Assembly: GCF_002761295.1 (NCBI RefSeq)
Contig: NZ_CP017881.1
Location: forward strand, 1,593,604 to 1,657,603
DNA length: 64,000 nucleotides
Reading direction: 5' to 3'
From: Methanohalophilus portucalensis
Lineage (GTDB): Archaea > Halobacteriota > Methanosarcinia > Methanosarcinales > Methanosarcinaceae
Of the stretch, positions 1-8,766 are shown one piece after another. The notes below the pieces were generated by a model. It saw only the letters and a program-made list of their open reading frames with translations. It did no database searches and was not told the DNA's origin. Both the position numbers and the translations under genes were made by a program. How positions within the stretch are numbered: the first letter of the stretch is position 1; every line of letters starts with the position of its first letter.

Positions 1-1080
1 GATGATGCCACGGCAATTGAAATAGGTGAATCCATCGGATATCCTTTGATGGTGAAAGCTTCGGCCGGTGGTGGTGGTATAGGCATGAAAGTTGTTTATA
101 CTCCAGAAGAGCTGACCCGGGCACTTTCATCCATACGTAATGTTGCAGCTTCTACATTTGGTGATTCAACCGTCTTCATTGAAAAATATCTTGAAGAACC
201 ACGCCACATAGAAATACAGATATTGGCTGACTCTCATGGCAATTGTCTATATCTCGGTGACCGTGAATGTTCCATTCAGAGAAGACACCAGAAATTGATT
301 GAAGAAGCTCCCTCCCCCATAATGACTCCTGAACTTCGTAAGGATATGGGCGAGGCTGCTGTAAAAGCTGCCAAAACAATAGGGTATGTAAATGCCGGTA
401 CTGTTGAATTCCTGTATTCAAAGGGTGATTATTATTTCCTTGAAGTAAATACAAGATTGCAGGTAGAACATGGAGTTACGGAGCTTGTTACCGGCATTGA
501 TATCGTCAAGCAGCAGTTGCGTGTTGCCTGTGATGAAAAATTACCCTTTACACAGGATGATATTGAGATCCGCGGCTCGGCTATTGAATGTCGTATCAAT
601 GCTGAAGATCCTTTGAATGACTTTGCCCCATCACCCGGTAAGATACGCAGGTATCGTTCGGCAGGTGGCCCAGGTGTGAGAGTGGACAGTGGTGTACATA
701 TGGGTTATGTTATTCCTCCCTTTTATGATTCAATGATCTCCAAACTCTGTGTATGGGGAAGTGATCGTGAGGAAGCCATTGCGCGTATGAAAAGAGCTCT
801 CTATGAATATGTGGTAGTAGGGGTTAAAACCAACATTCCTTTCCACAGAACGGTTTTGTCCATAGATGCATTTGTAAAAGGGGATCTAACAACACACTTT
901 ATTGATGACCACAATGTGCTTTCAGCTTTAGAGAAGGTTGCTGTATCTGATAGTGAAAGATGTGCAACCCTTTCTTCTGCTCTTGAGGACCGCAACAAGA
1001 AGATTGCTGCCATCAGTACTGCAGTTGGTTCGTACATTAATGCTGCAAAAAGGCATGATATGAAAGGGTCAGATGAGTGA
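1..1080 (+). CDS. pycA: Pyruvate carboxylase subunit A (biotin carboxylase), 5'-truncated by window edge
   Basis: The frame is open from base 1, so the gene starts before the window; about 359 residues are visible and roughly the first quarter of a typical ~490-residue biotin carboxylase is missing. Visible features are the ATP-grasp region with the Gly-rich [11 protein letters not shown] loop, the [14 protein letters not shown] metal/active-site segment, and the biotin carboxylase C-terminal domain (ECRINAEDP). It would carboxylate biotin on the partner subunit PycB using ATP and bicarbonate, feeding oxaloacetate synthesis. In Methanosarcinaceae pycA, birA and pycB cluster; here birA follows but pycB does not, so pycB is elsewhere or upstream. 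The acetyl-CoA/propionyl-CoA carboxylase alternative is less likely given the birA neighbour. Confidence 0.9.
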   Translation, partial: DDATAIEIGESIGYPLMVKASAGGGGIGMKVVYTPEELTRALSSIRNVAASTFGDSTVFIEKYLEEPRHIEIQILADSHGNCLYLGDRECSIQRRHQKLIEEAPSPIMTPELRKDMGEAAVKAAKTIGYVNAGTVEFLYSKGDYYFLEVNTRLQVEHGVTELVTGIDIVKQQLRVACDEKLPFTQDDIEIRGSAIECRINAEDPLNDFAPSPGKIRRYRSAGGPGVRVDSGVHMGYVIPPFYDSMISKLCVWGSDREEAIARMKRALYEYVVVGVKTNIPFHRTVLSIDAFVKGDLTTHFIDDHNVLSALEKVAVSDSERCATLSSALEDRNKKIAAISTAVGSYINAAKRHDMKGSDE

Positions 1081-1107
1081 CGACAGATAACTTTTTTTAT
1101 CTGTCGT
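1080..1107 (+). terminator. Hairpin after pycA
   Basis: A perfect 11-bp inverted repeat (ACGACAGATAA at 1080-1090, TTATCTGTCGT at 1097-1107) with a 6-nt loop starts at the last base of the pycA stop codon and is followed by a T-rich run. It resembles an intrinsic-type terminator or an attenuation/processing hairpin between pycA and birA. Confidence 0.6.
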
Positions 1108-1131
1108 TCTTTCTTTATTACGGGGAGTTTT

Positions 1132-2100
1132 GTGGAGAATAAAAAGATTGAATTGATACGTCTTCTTTCTCAGACCGAGAGCAAGCCTATTTCCGGGGAA
1201 CAGATTGGCAGAAAACTGGAAATTTCCAGGACAATGGTCTGGAAATACATTCAGTCGCTTCAAAGCCAGGGGTATTCAATCATCTCATCTCCTGGTAAAG
1301 GCTATATTTTAAACTCGGTTCCTGATTCTCTTTTGCCAGAACTTGTGCAAGCAGGTCTTGAAACAGATATTTTGGGTAAGGACATCCGGCATTTTATGGA
1401 ACTTGAGTCTACCAACGATTATGCAAAAACAATTGCAAGAGATGCAAATGAAGGCACTGTTATACTTGCAGAATCCCAGAAAAAGGGACGTGGTAGAAAG
1501 GGGTTTGATTGGGTATCTCCTCAAGGGGGGATATGGATGTCTATAGTCCTTAAACCATCGATAGTTCCTGCGGATGCTTCAAAATTAACTCTTTTGGGCG
1601 GACTTGCTGTGGTTGATTCTCTGAAATCAATTGGCCTTAATCCGTCTTTGAAATGGCCAAACGATGTGCTTGTTAACGGCAAAAAGATTTGTGGAATTCT
1701 TACAGAAATGGAAGCTGAAATAGATCGGGTTGAATATATTGTCTTGGGTCTGGGAATTAACTTAAACTTTGATACCGATATGTTGCCGGAGGAAATCCGG
1801 GATGGTTCCACAACCATAAGTGATGAGCTTGGTAACTATGTGGATAGGCTTGAATTTTTCCGCTCTTTACTTTATAATCTGGAACAGTATTATATCCATT
1901 TCAAGACACAATCCTTTGAGGAATTAATGGAAAGATGGATAGATTCTTCGGATACTATTGGTAGAAACGTACGTATAGTCACTCCTTCTAAAATGGTGGA
2001 TGGCAGAGCAATTGGGATAAGCCTCTCCGGGGGTTTGCTTTTGCAGAAAAATGATGGTTCAACCGAAGAAATTATGTCTGGCCGCTGTATCTACATCTGA
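1132..2100 (+). CDS. birA: Biotin--protein ligase, bifunctional BirA type
   Basis: 322 residues with a GTG start preceded by GGGGAG about 8 nt upstream. Residues ~1-60 form a helix-turn-helix (ISGEQIGRKLEISRTMVWKYI). The catalytic domain follows with GRGRKGFDWVSPQGGIWMS (biotinyl-5'-AMP loop) and KWPNDVLVNGKKICGIL (lysine region), then a small C-terminal SH3-like domain. It attaches biotin to the carboxylase carrier; the HTH implies it can also act as a biotin-responsive repressor. Location directly after pycA agrees with biotinylation of pyruvate carboxylase. The hairpin between the two genes may set their relative expression. Confidence 0.93.
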   Translation: MENKKIELIRLLSQTESKPISGEQIGRKLEISRTMVWKYIQSLQSQGYSIISSPGKGYILNSVPDSLLPELVQAGLETDILGKDIRHFMELESTNDYAKTIARDANEGTVILAESQKKGRGRKGFDWVSPQGGIWMSIVLKPSIVPADASKLTLLGGLAVVDSLKSIGLNPSLKWPNDVLVNGKKICGILTEMEAEIDRVEYIVLGLGINLNFDTDMLPEEIRDGSTTISDELGNYVDRLEFFRSLLYNLEQYYIHFKTQSFEELMERWIDSSDTIGRNVRIVTPSKMVDGRAIGISLSGGLLLQKNDGSTEEIMSGRCIYI

Positions 2101-2111
2101 CGGGGATTGTG

Positions 2112-2639
2112 ATGAAGAACATTCCATATTTTAAAATTTTTTATTGTTTTATACTATGTAGTATTCTTTTATGTGGTGTGGTAACTGCCGGGGATTCGGA
2201 AGTAATTCTCAATGGGACTTCCGTGTATGTCAAAGCTGGAGAAAGTTTTGATTTTGAGCAGGATTACTCTCTGCATGTCAAGTATGTCAATCCTGAAAGT
2301 GAGAGGGTATGGGTATCCCTTTCATTGAATGGTGAAAGTGTGGCTGATTCCATTCTGGGTAAGGATGAGGTATTTACCTACTCCAGTAATTCATCAACGG
2401 TATTCAATATTACAATGGATAGGATATATTATGGTTCCAGTGGTGAGCTGGTAACTTTTGAACCGGTTTATCAATATGTGGATCACAGATATCCTTATAA
2501 TCCGGATGATGAAAAGGTGCAGAATAAAGTGCCAAATACATCTGAAAATGAATCTAAAAAGCAGGGAGTGCCTTTTTTAAACCCGGCACTCCTGGTTCTG
2601 TTTGCACTTCTGTTACCCTATGTTTATGAACACAGGTAA
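2112..2639 (+). CDS. Secreted, C-terminally anchored protein resembling S-layer duplication domain
   Basis: About 175 residues. An N-terminal hydrophobic segment ending near GVVTAGDSEV looks like a signal peptide. The middle (GTSVYVKAGESFDFEQDYSLHV... SLSLNGESVADSIL) resembles one half of the S-layer duplication domain common in Methanosarcinaceae envelope proteins. A Ser/Asn/Lys-rich spacer leads to a C-terminal membrane helix (LLVLFALLLPYVY) and a short basic tail. ATG at 2112 is preferred over the GTG one codon earlier because CGGGG lies 6 nt upstream of the ATG. It probably sits on the cell surface; no enzymatic motif is visible. The family assignment is by pattern only. Confidence 0.65.
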   Translation: MKNIPYFKIFYCFILCSILLCGVVTAGDSEVILNGTSVYVKAGESFDFEQDYSLHVKYVNPESERVWVSLSLNGESVADSILGKDEVFTYSSNSSTVFNITMDRIYYGSSGELVTFEPVYQYVDHRYPYNPDDEKVQNKVPNTSENESKKQGVPFLNPALLVLFALLLPYVYEHR

Positions 2640-2641
2640 TT

Positions 2642-3559
2642 TTAGAGTTTGATATCTCCTTTATCCATAAGGACTCTCAGTTCTTCAAGACTGAGTTTGC
2701 CGGTCTTTTCAAACTTTTCTTTTGCGGCAACGTGCTGATTACTCTTTTTTTGTTCGTCCTTATGAGTTTGTATATCATTCAATTTATCAAGATAGATGCT
2801 AAGTTCATCCCTCAAACTAGATATTTTTGTTTTGAGAGGATCTATCTTTTCACGAGTAGGAGCAATTACCTGGTAGGTTTCTTTAATCTGCGAATGGAAT
2901 TTATCCGCTTCTTTACGGATCTCATCGACCTGCTTATATAGCTCTATCATATTCAAATGATGTTGCTGGGATTTTTCTGCAAGTTGCTTTATTTCCTTTG
3001 AAACATCTCTTTCCTCGTCACCAATGTCCCTGGTATTTTCATAAATATTGATGACCTGCTTGTGGAAATCATTGGCAGCTTTTGCTGCTTCAAGACGCTT
3101 TTCCAGTTCGTTGAGTTTTTCAAAAAGATCCTGCTCGTGCTTCAGGGGAATGTCAGCGTTGAGGAATTTATCAAGGTCTTCTGCATAGGCTTTAGAAAGG
3201 GTTTCCAAACTCCCTTTTGATTGTTCGTTATATTGATCACGCTTTTTCTTGAGATCATTTATGTCTTTTACGACCTTGTTTCTTTCACCAGCAACTTCAT
3301 TCCTTCTGGATTTTAAATCAGCTATCTTCTTGTTGATCTCATCACGTTGAGTTTTTTCTTCCCGTGCCTCTTTTGCAAGTTCCCTGACTTTTGCATTGAG
3401 CTCATTCCTTTTCTCTTTGAGTTCATCAATATTAGTTTTATGAAGTTTGAGCTCTTCGAAAACCCCTTTTAAGCTCTTTTCATGCTGGGATATCTCTTTC
3501 CTGTAATTATTTACAGTATCTTTGAGTTCACGTTCTGTCATTGAAGATACATCTTTCAT
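2642..3559 (-). CDS. Coiled-coil protein (COG1340-like)
   Basis: 305 residues, almost entirely charged heptad-like helix (runs of E, K, R, Q with spaced L/I), no signal peptide and no membrane segment. It matches the archaeal COG1340-type coiled-coil family that is often mislabelled phosphoserine phosphatase; no HAD motif (DxDxT) is present. Its start overlaps the stop of the upstream coiled-coil gene by 4 bp, so the two are translationally coupled and probably form a complex. Function unknown. Confidence 0.75.
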   Translation of the reverse strand: MKDVSSMTERELKDTVNNYRKEISQHEKSLKGVFEELKLHKTNIDELKEKRNELNAKVRELAKEAREEKTQRDEINKKIADLKSRRNEVAGERNKVVKDINDLKKKRDQYNEQSKGSLETLSKAYAEDLDKFLNADIPLKHEQDLFEKLNELEKRLEAAKAANDFHKQVINIYENTRDIGDEERDVSKEIKQLAEKSQQHHLNMIELYKQVDEIRKEADKFHSQIKETYQVIAPTREKIDPLKTKISSLRDELSIYLDKLNDIQTHKDEQKKSNQHVAAKEKFEKTGKLSLEELRVLMDKGDIKL

Positions 3560-4200
3560 GCAACATTCCCCGCAATCACTTCTTTTTGGTTTTTCCAGTA
3601 CTCAAGTGCTTCTTTGTGGCTTTTGATCCTTCTCTCCAGCCAGTTATGTCTGGGTTTTTTTTCACCAAGTTCTTTATGAATCTGATCCAGGTTTTCTTCC
3701 TTTTCCATAGATTTTATCAGGGATGATATTTCGGAGGAAGCTTTTGAAGCTTCTTGTATGCGGGCTTTTATCTGGCTGGTGTATTCGCGTGTATTCTCGT
3801 TTTCAAGTTCAGCTATTTTTCCCAGGACATCTTGAATAGTTTTTTCTTCATTTTCCAGCTGCCTTGTCCTTTTCAACTCCTCTATGTCATCATTTGTGGA
3901 GTGCATAATTCGATTATCAAGTTCTTCGGGACAGGCTGTGAACATTTCTCCCAGCAGATTATTCGCCTGGTGATACAATTGCTGCTTTTTTTCCTTGAGT
4001 ACTTCTAAGCGGTTTTTCTCTTCTTCTCTTTTCTTTTTAGAGTTGCTTATTGTATCCTCGAGTTTTTTAACTTCATACTCAAGTTTACTGTATTCCGCAT
4101 TGTACTCATTCAGAAACTTCTGGTGTTTTTCAATCACACCATTCACCAATCCTTCTTTGCCAGGGAAGGGTGAATTTTCTTCAACTGCACTCTCATTCAT
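3556..4200 (-). CDS. Coiled-coil protein, partner of the downstream coiled-coil gene
   Basis: 214 residues. A short N-terminal segment (MNESAVEENSPFPGKEGLV) precedes a long charged coiled coil (residues ~30-200) with one Cys-containing interruption (LGEMFTACPEELDNR). It overlaps the next coiled-coil gene by 4 bp. The pair lies downstream of DUF424 and mcm on the same strand with a short gap, so one transcript is possible. I cannot assign a function. Confidence 0.7.
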   Translation of the reverse strand: MNESAVEENSPFPGKEGLVNGVIEKHQKFLNEYNAEYSKLEYEVKKLEDTISNSKKKREEEKNRLEVLKEKKQQLYHQANNLLGEMFTACPEELDNRIMHSTNDDIEELKRTRQLENEEKTIQDVLGKIAELENENTREYTSQIKARIQEASKASSEISSLIKSMEKEENLDQIHKELGEKKPRHNWLERRIKSHKEALEYWKNQKEVIAGNVA

Positions 4201-4220
4201 CTTAAAAACCTTTCGTAGTC

Positions 4221-4523
4221 TTATATCCTGTATAATTGCGCATGTGGCACGCCATTAATAGTAATTATTGATTCGGGATTGATCATCCCGCATTCCAGGG
4301 CACATTCAATTGTTTTCTTGCCAAACAGATTCGCACTGGTTGCCCTTCCAAGAGCAGATTGCACTTGTTTTTCAGATACGATGTCCCCTTTATAGAAACT
4401 TTCCGTTATTTCGACAACAACATTTCCGTGTTCTAATTTCTGTCCGATTAACTCCTGGTCACAAGCAGCAACAATCAGTCTGTCTCCGGCTCGGTGTTCT
4501 TTGAGGTACATATATTTCCTCAT
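4221..4523 (-). CDS. DUF424 family protein
   Basis: 100 residues, matching the small archaeal DUF424/COG2412 family in length and pattern (IVAACDQELIGQKLEHG near the N-terminus, a central FYKGDIVSEKQV segment, and a conserved C-terminal PESIITINGVPHAQLYRI). Its start codon overlaps the stop of mcm by 4 bp, so it is co-translated with the replicative helicase. The function of the family is unknown; the mcm linkage suggests a replication or translation role, which is inference. Confidence 0.8.
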   Translation of the reverse strand: MRKYMYLKEHRAGDRLIVAACDQELIGQKLEHGNVVVEITESFYKGDIVSEKQVQSALGRATSANLFGKKTIECALECGMINPESIITINGVPHAQLYRI

Positions 4524-6610
4524 ACCAGTCTTATATGTTTTTTATCAGGTGCCAGCAAATCACCCGTTCGTTTCATTTTCTGAATAAGCTCCTCTGCGTG
4601 TTCCCTATCTATATTTTCAGCTGAGGCTTCTTCATAGACTTCATCCAAAGGTGCTTTACCTCCGGCATGTTTCTGACTTACGTGCTTTATAATATCCTGA
4701 AGTATGTGTATTTTGTCACGCTGGCTTTTACTCGTACCTGATGCTATGACATCCACATCAAGAGCTCCGGTGTCAGGATCAACACCAACTTGTTTCATAC
4801 ATGCGAGGGAAATTTTAGTGGTACGTTTTGCATCTTCAAGGGTCACAATGTTGCTAAGCCTTATTCGAGCACTGGATTCAGCAAGCCTGACCAGTGCTTC
4901 CAGTTGTCGTGCAGTGACAGGTACGGGTGAATCTTTGTTTTCTCCCATCTTACGTAGATCTAGATAGAAATCGACCAGATGTTGCCTGGCTTCTTCTTCC
5001 ATAATGGGGTAGACCATCCTGCGTGCATAGGCGACGTATTTGCGTAATAATTCCGTCTCGATTTCAGGTAGGATTACTTTCTGGTGAGAGGCAACTTTTT
5101 CCTGTGTTATTGTGGAGGTGGATAATTTGTCCCATTGTTCATAGAGTTCTCCGGCATAATGGGATTTCAGGATATGGTTTGCGATATTAGCATCCATTTT
5201 TGAATCCGGTACATCAAGAAGGATGAAAATCAGATCAAACCTGGATATTAGGGCTGGAGGCATATTGATCTGCTCTGCAAGTCCTTCGTATCTGTCAAAA
5301 CGCCCGTATTTAGGGTTTGCCGCTCCCAGCAGGGCACAACGGGATTTCAGTGTTGCCAGGATTCCAGCTTTTGCCACAGAGATTGTCTGTTGTTCCATTG
5401 CTTCATGGAGTGCACTTTTGTCTTCTCTGCTCATCTTATCCATTTCGTCCACTGCCGCAACTCCCATATCTGCCATAACCAGGGCACCGGCTTCCAGTGT
5501 CCAGCGACCGTCTCCCAGATCATCCTTAACCGCTGCTGCGGTCAGCCCACTTGATGAGGCACTCTTACCTGAAGCAAACACACCTCTTGGGGATAATTTC
5601 ACCATGTATCTGAGTAATTGACTTTTTGCAATACCGGGGTCTCCTACAAGCAACAGGTGGATATCTCCTCTGACACGTCCTCCGTCAGGCAGGGATTTTG
5701 GGACTCCTGAGAATAACTGTAAAGTTAGTGCTTCTTTGATATTCTCATAACCATAAATAGAAGGAGCTATGGATTTTATAATTTTATTATATATCTGTGG
5801 ATCATTGCTAAGTTCTATTATTTCGTCTTCTTCTTCCGGAGATATATCCAGCTCATCAAATTCCTGATCCAGGTATTCTATGGAATTGCAGTGTAAGACA
5901 AGATCGTAGAATGTGGATTTACCTTCGCGTGTGGTTCGCTGGTGGGACCTGAGGATGCCATTTACTACTACACGGTCACCTGGTTTCACAATGCCGGCCA
6001 GCTCATCTTCGGCATCGACATCAATACTCTGGGGCTGACTTCCTCCCTTGAGACTTTCGGGAGATTCCTGTACCTGGAGCTTCTGGGCATCGATGAAATT
6101 GGATTTATCAATGAGAAGTTTGAATGGCCCTCTTTTGCCGCAATTCTCTTCTTCACATTCGCCGGGTTCCACGAATTTTGGCCCGCTCTGGGGTACATAA
6201 TTTACTGTCTCACAACGCATACAGTAAAATGCCGCATTGGTAATCTTTGGACGTACTTCGGTTGCCTTGCGGATCATTCCTTCAACTGCAATGAACTTGA
6301 GAAGATGATTGCTCCTGAGGTCACGTATCGTGACCTTGTTTGGAATACTGGTAAACTGGATGTGTGCATCATGCAGTTGTTTCTCAACAGGGAGCTCAAT
6401 TTGTTTAAGAGCTTCTTCAGCCGAGGGGATAACCTCATCCGGCGTTTGTAATAATTCTTCGGAAAGCTCCCTGTCGAATTGTTCCAGATCTGTAAAATTT
6501 ACTTCTATACTTCGTAATTCCGGGTATTCGTTGGCAAGTTTAAGTATATCATGCCAGCAATATCGTTTAAGAAAATCCCGGAACTTATTTTCCCATTTTT
6601 CTTCCGTCAT
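4520..6610 (-). CDS. mcm: Replicative DNA helicase MCM
   Basis: 696 residues, normal length for archaeal MCM. In order: N-terminal domain, zinc-binding segment (C130, C133, C152, C157), OB-fold, then the AAA+ core with Walker A GDPGIAKS (~323-330), Walker B VDEMDK (~387-392) and the arginine finger SRFD (~456-459); the C-terminus (~620-696) is a winged helix. It forms the hexameric 3'-5' helicase that unwinds DNA at replication forks. DUF424 and two coiled-coil genes follow on the same strand. Confidence 0.97.
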   Translation of the reverse strand: MTEEKWENKFRDFLKRYCWHDILKLANEYPELRSIEVNFTDLEQFDRELSEELLQTPDEVIPSAEEALKQIELPVEKQLHDAHIQFTSIPNKVTIRDLRSNHLLKFIAVEGMIRKATEVRPKITNAAFYCMRCETVNYVPQSGPKFVEPGECEEENCGKRGPFKLLIDKSNFIDAQKLQVQESPESLKGGSQPQSIDVDAEDELAGIVKPGDRVVVNGILRSHQRTTREGKSTFYDLVLHCNSIEYLDQEFDELDISPEEEDEIIELSNDPQIYNKIIKSIAPSIYGYENIKEALTLQLFSGVPKSLPDGGRVRGDIHLLLVGDPGIAKSQLLRYMVKLSPRGVFASGKSASSSGLTAAAVKDDLGDGRWTLEAGALVMADMGVAAVDEMDKMSREDKSALHEAMEQQTISVAKAGILATLKSRCALLGAANPKYGRFDRYEGLAEQINMPPALISRFDLIFILLDVPDSKMDANIANHILKSHYAGELYEQWDKLSTSTITQEKVASHQKVILPEIETELLRKYVAYARRMVYPIMEEEARQHLVDFYLDLRKMGENKDSPVPVTARQLEALVRLAESSARIRLSNIVTLEDAKRTTKISLACMKQVGVDPDTGALDVDVIASGTSKSQRDKIHILQDIIKHVSQKHAGGKAPLDEVYEEASAENIDREHAEELIQKMKRTGDLLAPDKKHIRLV

Positions 6611-6681
6611 TAATATCAGTGCATACCAGATTTGACTTCGGATTATAAAAACTTACAAGCTTTATCTATCTTTCGTGTGTA

Positions 6682-7377
6682 TCATTTCTTTTGTCGTTGT
6701 ATATCCCTGAGTACACCTCTTAATGTCTGTACTTCCCGGGGGGTAAGTTCTGCACGTCCGAATATCCTTTTTAGCATAATTGAAGTTTTTTCCATCTTAT
6801 GTTTGGGGTGTTTTATATCTGCAAGCACCTTTTCAAAATGGTCATATAACAATTGAAGATCAAAACCATCAGCAATTGGTCTCTCGCCGATTTCCAGATT
6901 GCTCATCTCATACATTGTAACTGTTGCTGCATGGGAGATGTTCATTATGGGATATTTTTCTGATGTTGGAATTGTCATTATCATATCGCACCTTTTGAGT
7001 TCTTCCCGGGTAAATCCATTATCCTCTCTTCCGAAAAGGAAGGCAATCTTTCCATTAGTTTCCCTGAATTTATCCCGGATCTTGGAGGGAGTGTATGCAG
7101 GCATGCGTATGTGCTGGTCGGTTTTTATACCTGCAATCCCCGATGTACCAATTACTATATCTGTATCTTCAATAGCCTCTTCTAATGTGTCGACTTTAGG
7201 GCACCTTTCCAGTAAATCACGTGCATGGCATGACATTGCTCTTGCCTGCCCTTCCAGTTTACAGGGATTTACAAGAACCAGGTCATCAAATCCGAAATTT
7301 TCCATTGAGCGTGTGACCGAACCTACGTTTCCCTGGTATAGAGGTTCTACAAGTACGATTCTAATTTGTGGTGACAT
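6682..7377 (-). CDS. TrmJ-like tRNA/rRNA 2'-O-methyltransferase (SPOUT family)
   Basis: 231 residues from the ATG that begins MSPQIRIVLVEPLYQGNVGSV. SPOUT motifs are visible: RIVLVEPLYQGNVGSVTRSM (motif 1), IAFLFGREDNGFTREEL (motif 2) and PIMNISHAATVTMYEM (motif 3, cofactor knot). TrmJ homologues 2'-O-methylate position 32 of tRNA. An in-frame TTG 29 codons upstream was rejected because the extension has no family pattern. It is divergent from the rubrerythrin-like gene and shares that intergenic region. Confidence 0.87.
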   Translation of the reverse strand: MSPQIRIVLVEPLYQGNVGSVTRSMENFGFDDLVLVNPCKLEGQARAMSCHARDLLERCPKVDTLEEAIEDTDIVIGTSGIAGIKTDQHIRMPAYTPSKIRDKFRETNGKIAFLFGREDNGFTREELKRCDMIMTIPTSEKYPIMNISHAATVTMYEMSNLEIGERPIADGFDLQLLYDHFEKVLADIKHPKHKMEKTSIMLKRIFGRAELTPREVQTLRGVLRDIQRQKK

Positions 7378-7467
7378 GTCTTGCTTTTTGAATACGCTCT
7401 TTACTATAATATCTTGCGAATGGTTGTCTGTTTGTAGTTGGTTTGATGCACTATTTCGTGCCAAAAA

Positions 7468-7484
7468 ATGTTATATAATATACG
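7468..7484. promoter_or_regulatory. Divergent TATA element for trmJ-like gene and rubrerythrin-like gene
   Basis: A near-symmetrical AT-rich TATATAATATA core lies ~50-60 bp from the rubrerythrin-like ATG and ~95 bp from the methyltransferase ATG. A TATA box can be read on either strand, consistent with divergent transcription from one region. Confidence 0.45.
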
Positions 7485-7532
7485 AACAATCTACTTTATA
7501 CTGCTCTAACAGCATTATTATGGAGTGATTTT

Positions 7533-7916
7533 ATGAGTATTGAGAAAATATTGAAAGATACTTTCAAAGGGGAAACGACAGAAGTTGGATGGTACTTTGC
7601 CATGTCAAAACTGGCAGAGAGGGAAGGCTACCCTGAAGTTGCAGTTTACTTGCGCCAGATTGCAATGGATGAAGCCTGGCATGCCGCAGAGACTGCAGAA
7701 ATTCTTGGCCTGATCAAAGATACCACAATTGAGAACATCAAGATGATGCTTGAAGGTGAAACCATGGCAGAAGGCGAAAAGGGTGATGCTGCTAAAATTG
7801 CCAGGGATGAAGGTAATGTACAGGCAGCTCTTTTCTTCGAGAAAGCTTCCTTTGATGAGGCAAGGCATAAAGAAGGCCTTAAAGGTCTGCTGAAAAGATT
7901 GGAAAAAGAGTGCTAA
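7533..7916 (+). CDS. Rubrerythrin-like diiron protein without rubredoxin domain
   Basis: 127 residues, four-helix ferritin-like domain with two ExxH-type diiron motifs (DEAWHAAETAE and DEARHKEG) plus additional Glu ligands (GETTEVG, DEGNVQ). The C-terminal rubredoxin CxxC pair of classical rubrerythrin is absent, so it needs an external electron donor. Likely role is peroxide or oxygen detoxification in an anaerobe. GGAGTGA lies just upstream of the ATG. It is followed after 13 nt by a small siroheme reductase, so the two form an operon. Confidence 0.85.
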   Translation: MSIEKILKDTFKGETTEVGWYFAMSKLAEREGYPEVAVYLRQIAMDEAWHAAETAEILGLIKDTTIENIKMMLEGETMAEGEKGDAAKIARDEGNVQAALFFEKASFDEARHKEGLKGLLKRLEKEC

Positions 7917-7929
7917 TGAGGGATTATTG

Positions 7930-8589
7930 ATGTCAAAAGATATTCTTGAAAAGGGTGCCATTCTCCAGAGGGACCGTGAAACATTCGCTATTGCTCCCCA
8001 AACACCGGGAGGCATTGTATCACCTGATATGTTGCGTAAGATTGCTGACACTGCAGATAAATATGATGCGGCTGCCATTAAACTGACATCCGCTCAGCGT
8101 GTCTGTATTGTAGGTCTTAAGGAAGACGATATTGACAATGCCTGGGATGACCTGGGTATGAAACCAGCTGCTGCAATCGGTCTATGTGTGAGAAGTATCA
8201 AGATTTGTCCGGGTACTACTTTCTGTAAACGAGGTCAGCAGGATGCTGTAACTCTCGGTCTTGAACTGGATGAGAAATACCATGGAATGCAACTTCCCTC
8301 CAAATTCAAAATAGCGGTTTCAGGCTGCATGAATTCATGTTCCGAACCTGCTGTCAGAGATATAGGTATCATGGGTACTCCAAAAGGTTATACCTTGATG
8401 GTCGGTGGTAATGCAGGTATTCGCCCAAGACTTGGTGATGTGATAGCTGATGGACTGAATGATGATGAGGTCAAAGAACTAGTTGATAAGATTGTCAGTT
8501 TTTACAAGACCCACACAAAAAAGCACAGGATCGGACGCATGATCGATGATATGGGTCTTGAAAATTTCAAAAGGGAAATAGGCCTGTAA
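7930..8589 (+). CDS. Small sulfite/nitrite reductase-like siroheme [4Fe-4S] protein (Dsr-LP type)
   Basis: 219 residues from ATG 7930. An N-terminal ferredoxin-like half-domain (KLTSAQRVCIVGL) precedes the siroheme/[4Fe-4S] cysteine set C93-x5-C99 (CPGTTFC) and C133-x3-C137 (CMNSC). This is one half-module of the sulfite reductase fold, the size of the Dsr-like proteins described in methanogens. Reaction is probably sulfite or nitrite reduction or assimilation, substrate unproven. Operon with the rubrerythrin-like gene points to redox or sulfite detoxification. Confidence 0.85.
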   Translation: MSKDILEKGAILQRDRETFAIAPQTPGGIVSPDMLRKIADTADKYDAAAIKLTSAQRVCIVGLKEDDIDNAWDDLGMKPAAAIGLCVRSIKICPGTTFCKRGQQDAVTLGLELDEKYHGMQLPSKFKIAVSGCMNSCSEPAVRDIGIMGTPKGYTLMVGGNAGIRPRLGDVIADGLNDDEVKELVDKIVSFYKTHTKKHRIGRMIDDMGLENFKREIGL

Positions 8590-8594
8590 TTAAG

Positions 8595-8632
8595 GGATTC
8601 TTTCCTTTCTTTTCCTTTCTTTTTTTCTAATT
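8595..8632 (+). terminator. Pyrimidine/T-rich terminator after siroheme protein gene
   Basis: Several TTTCCTTTCTTTT-type runs ending in a seven-T tract directly after the stop codon, typical of archaeal U-rich termination. They separate this operon from hdrED. Confidence 0.5.
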
Positions 8633-8662
8633 CTCCTCTCCTGTTTTGTTTTTTGCATAATG

Positions 8663-8675
8663 AAAATATTTAAAT
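8663..8675 (+). promoter_or_regulatory. TATA box of hdrED
   Basis: AAAATATTTAAAT about 92-104 bp upstream of the hdrE start, followed by an AT-rich leader and AGGAGAT ~8 nt before the ATG. The predicted start ~25 bp downstream gives a 5' leader of about 70 nt. Confidence 0.5.
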
Positions 8676-8766
8676 GCAATTGTTACCACCAATAAACCAT
8701 CTTATATTACTACTGCTAATAATTTTTGTAAAATAACTTTTAAAATGGTATCAGGAGATAGAATTT

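Noticed and set aside
2642..4200. Phosphoserine phosphatase label often given to these coiled-coil proteins
   Set aside because: No HAD-family catalytic motifs are visible in either protein.
7378..7464. TTG start extending the TrmJ-like protein by 29 residues
   Set aside because: The extension lacks family similarity and the SPOUT domain begins at the internal ATG.
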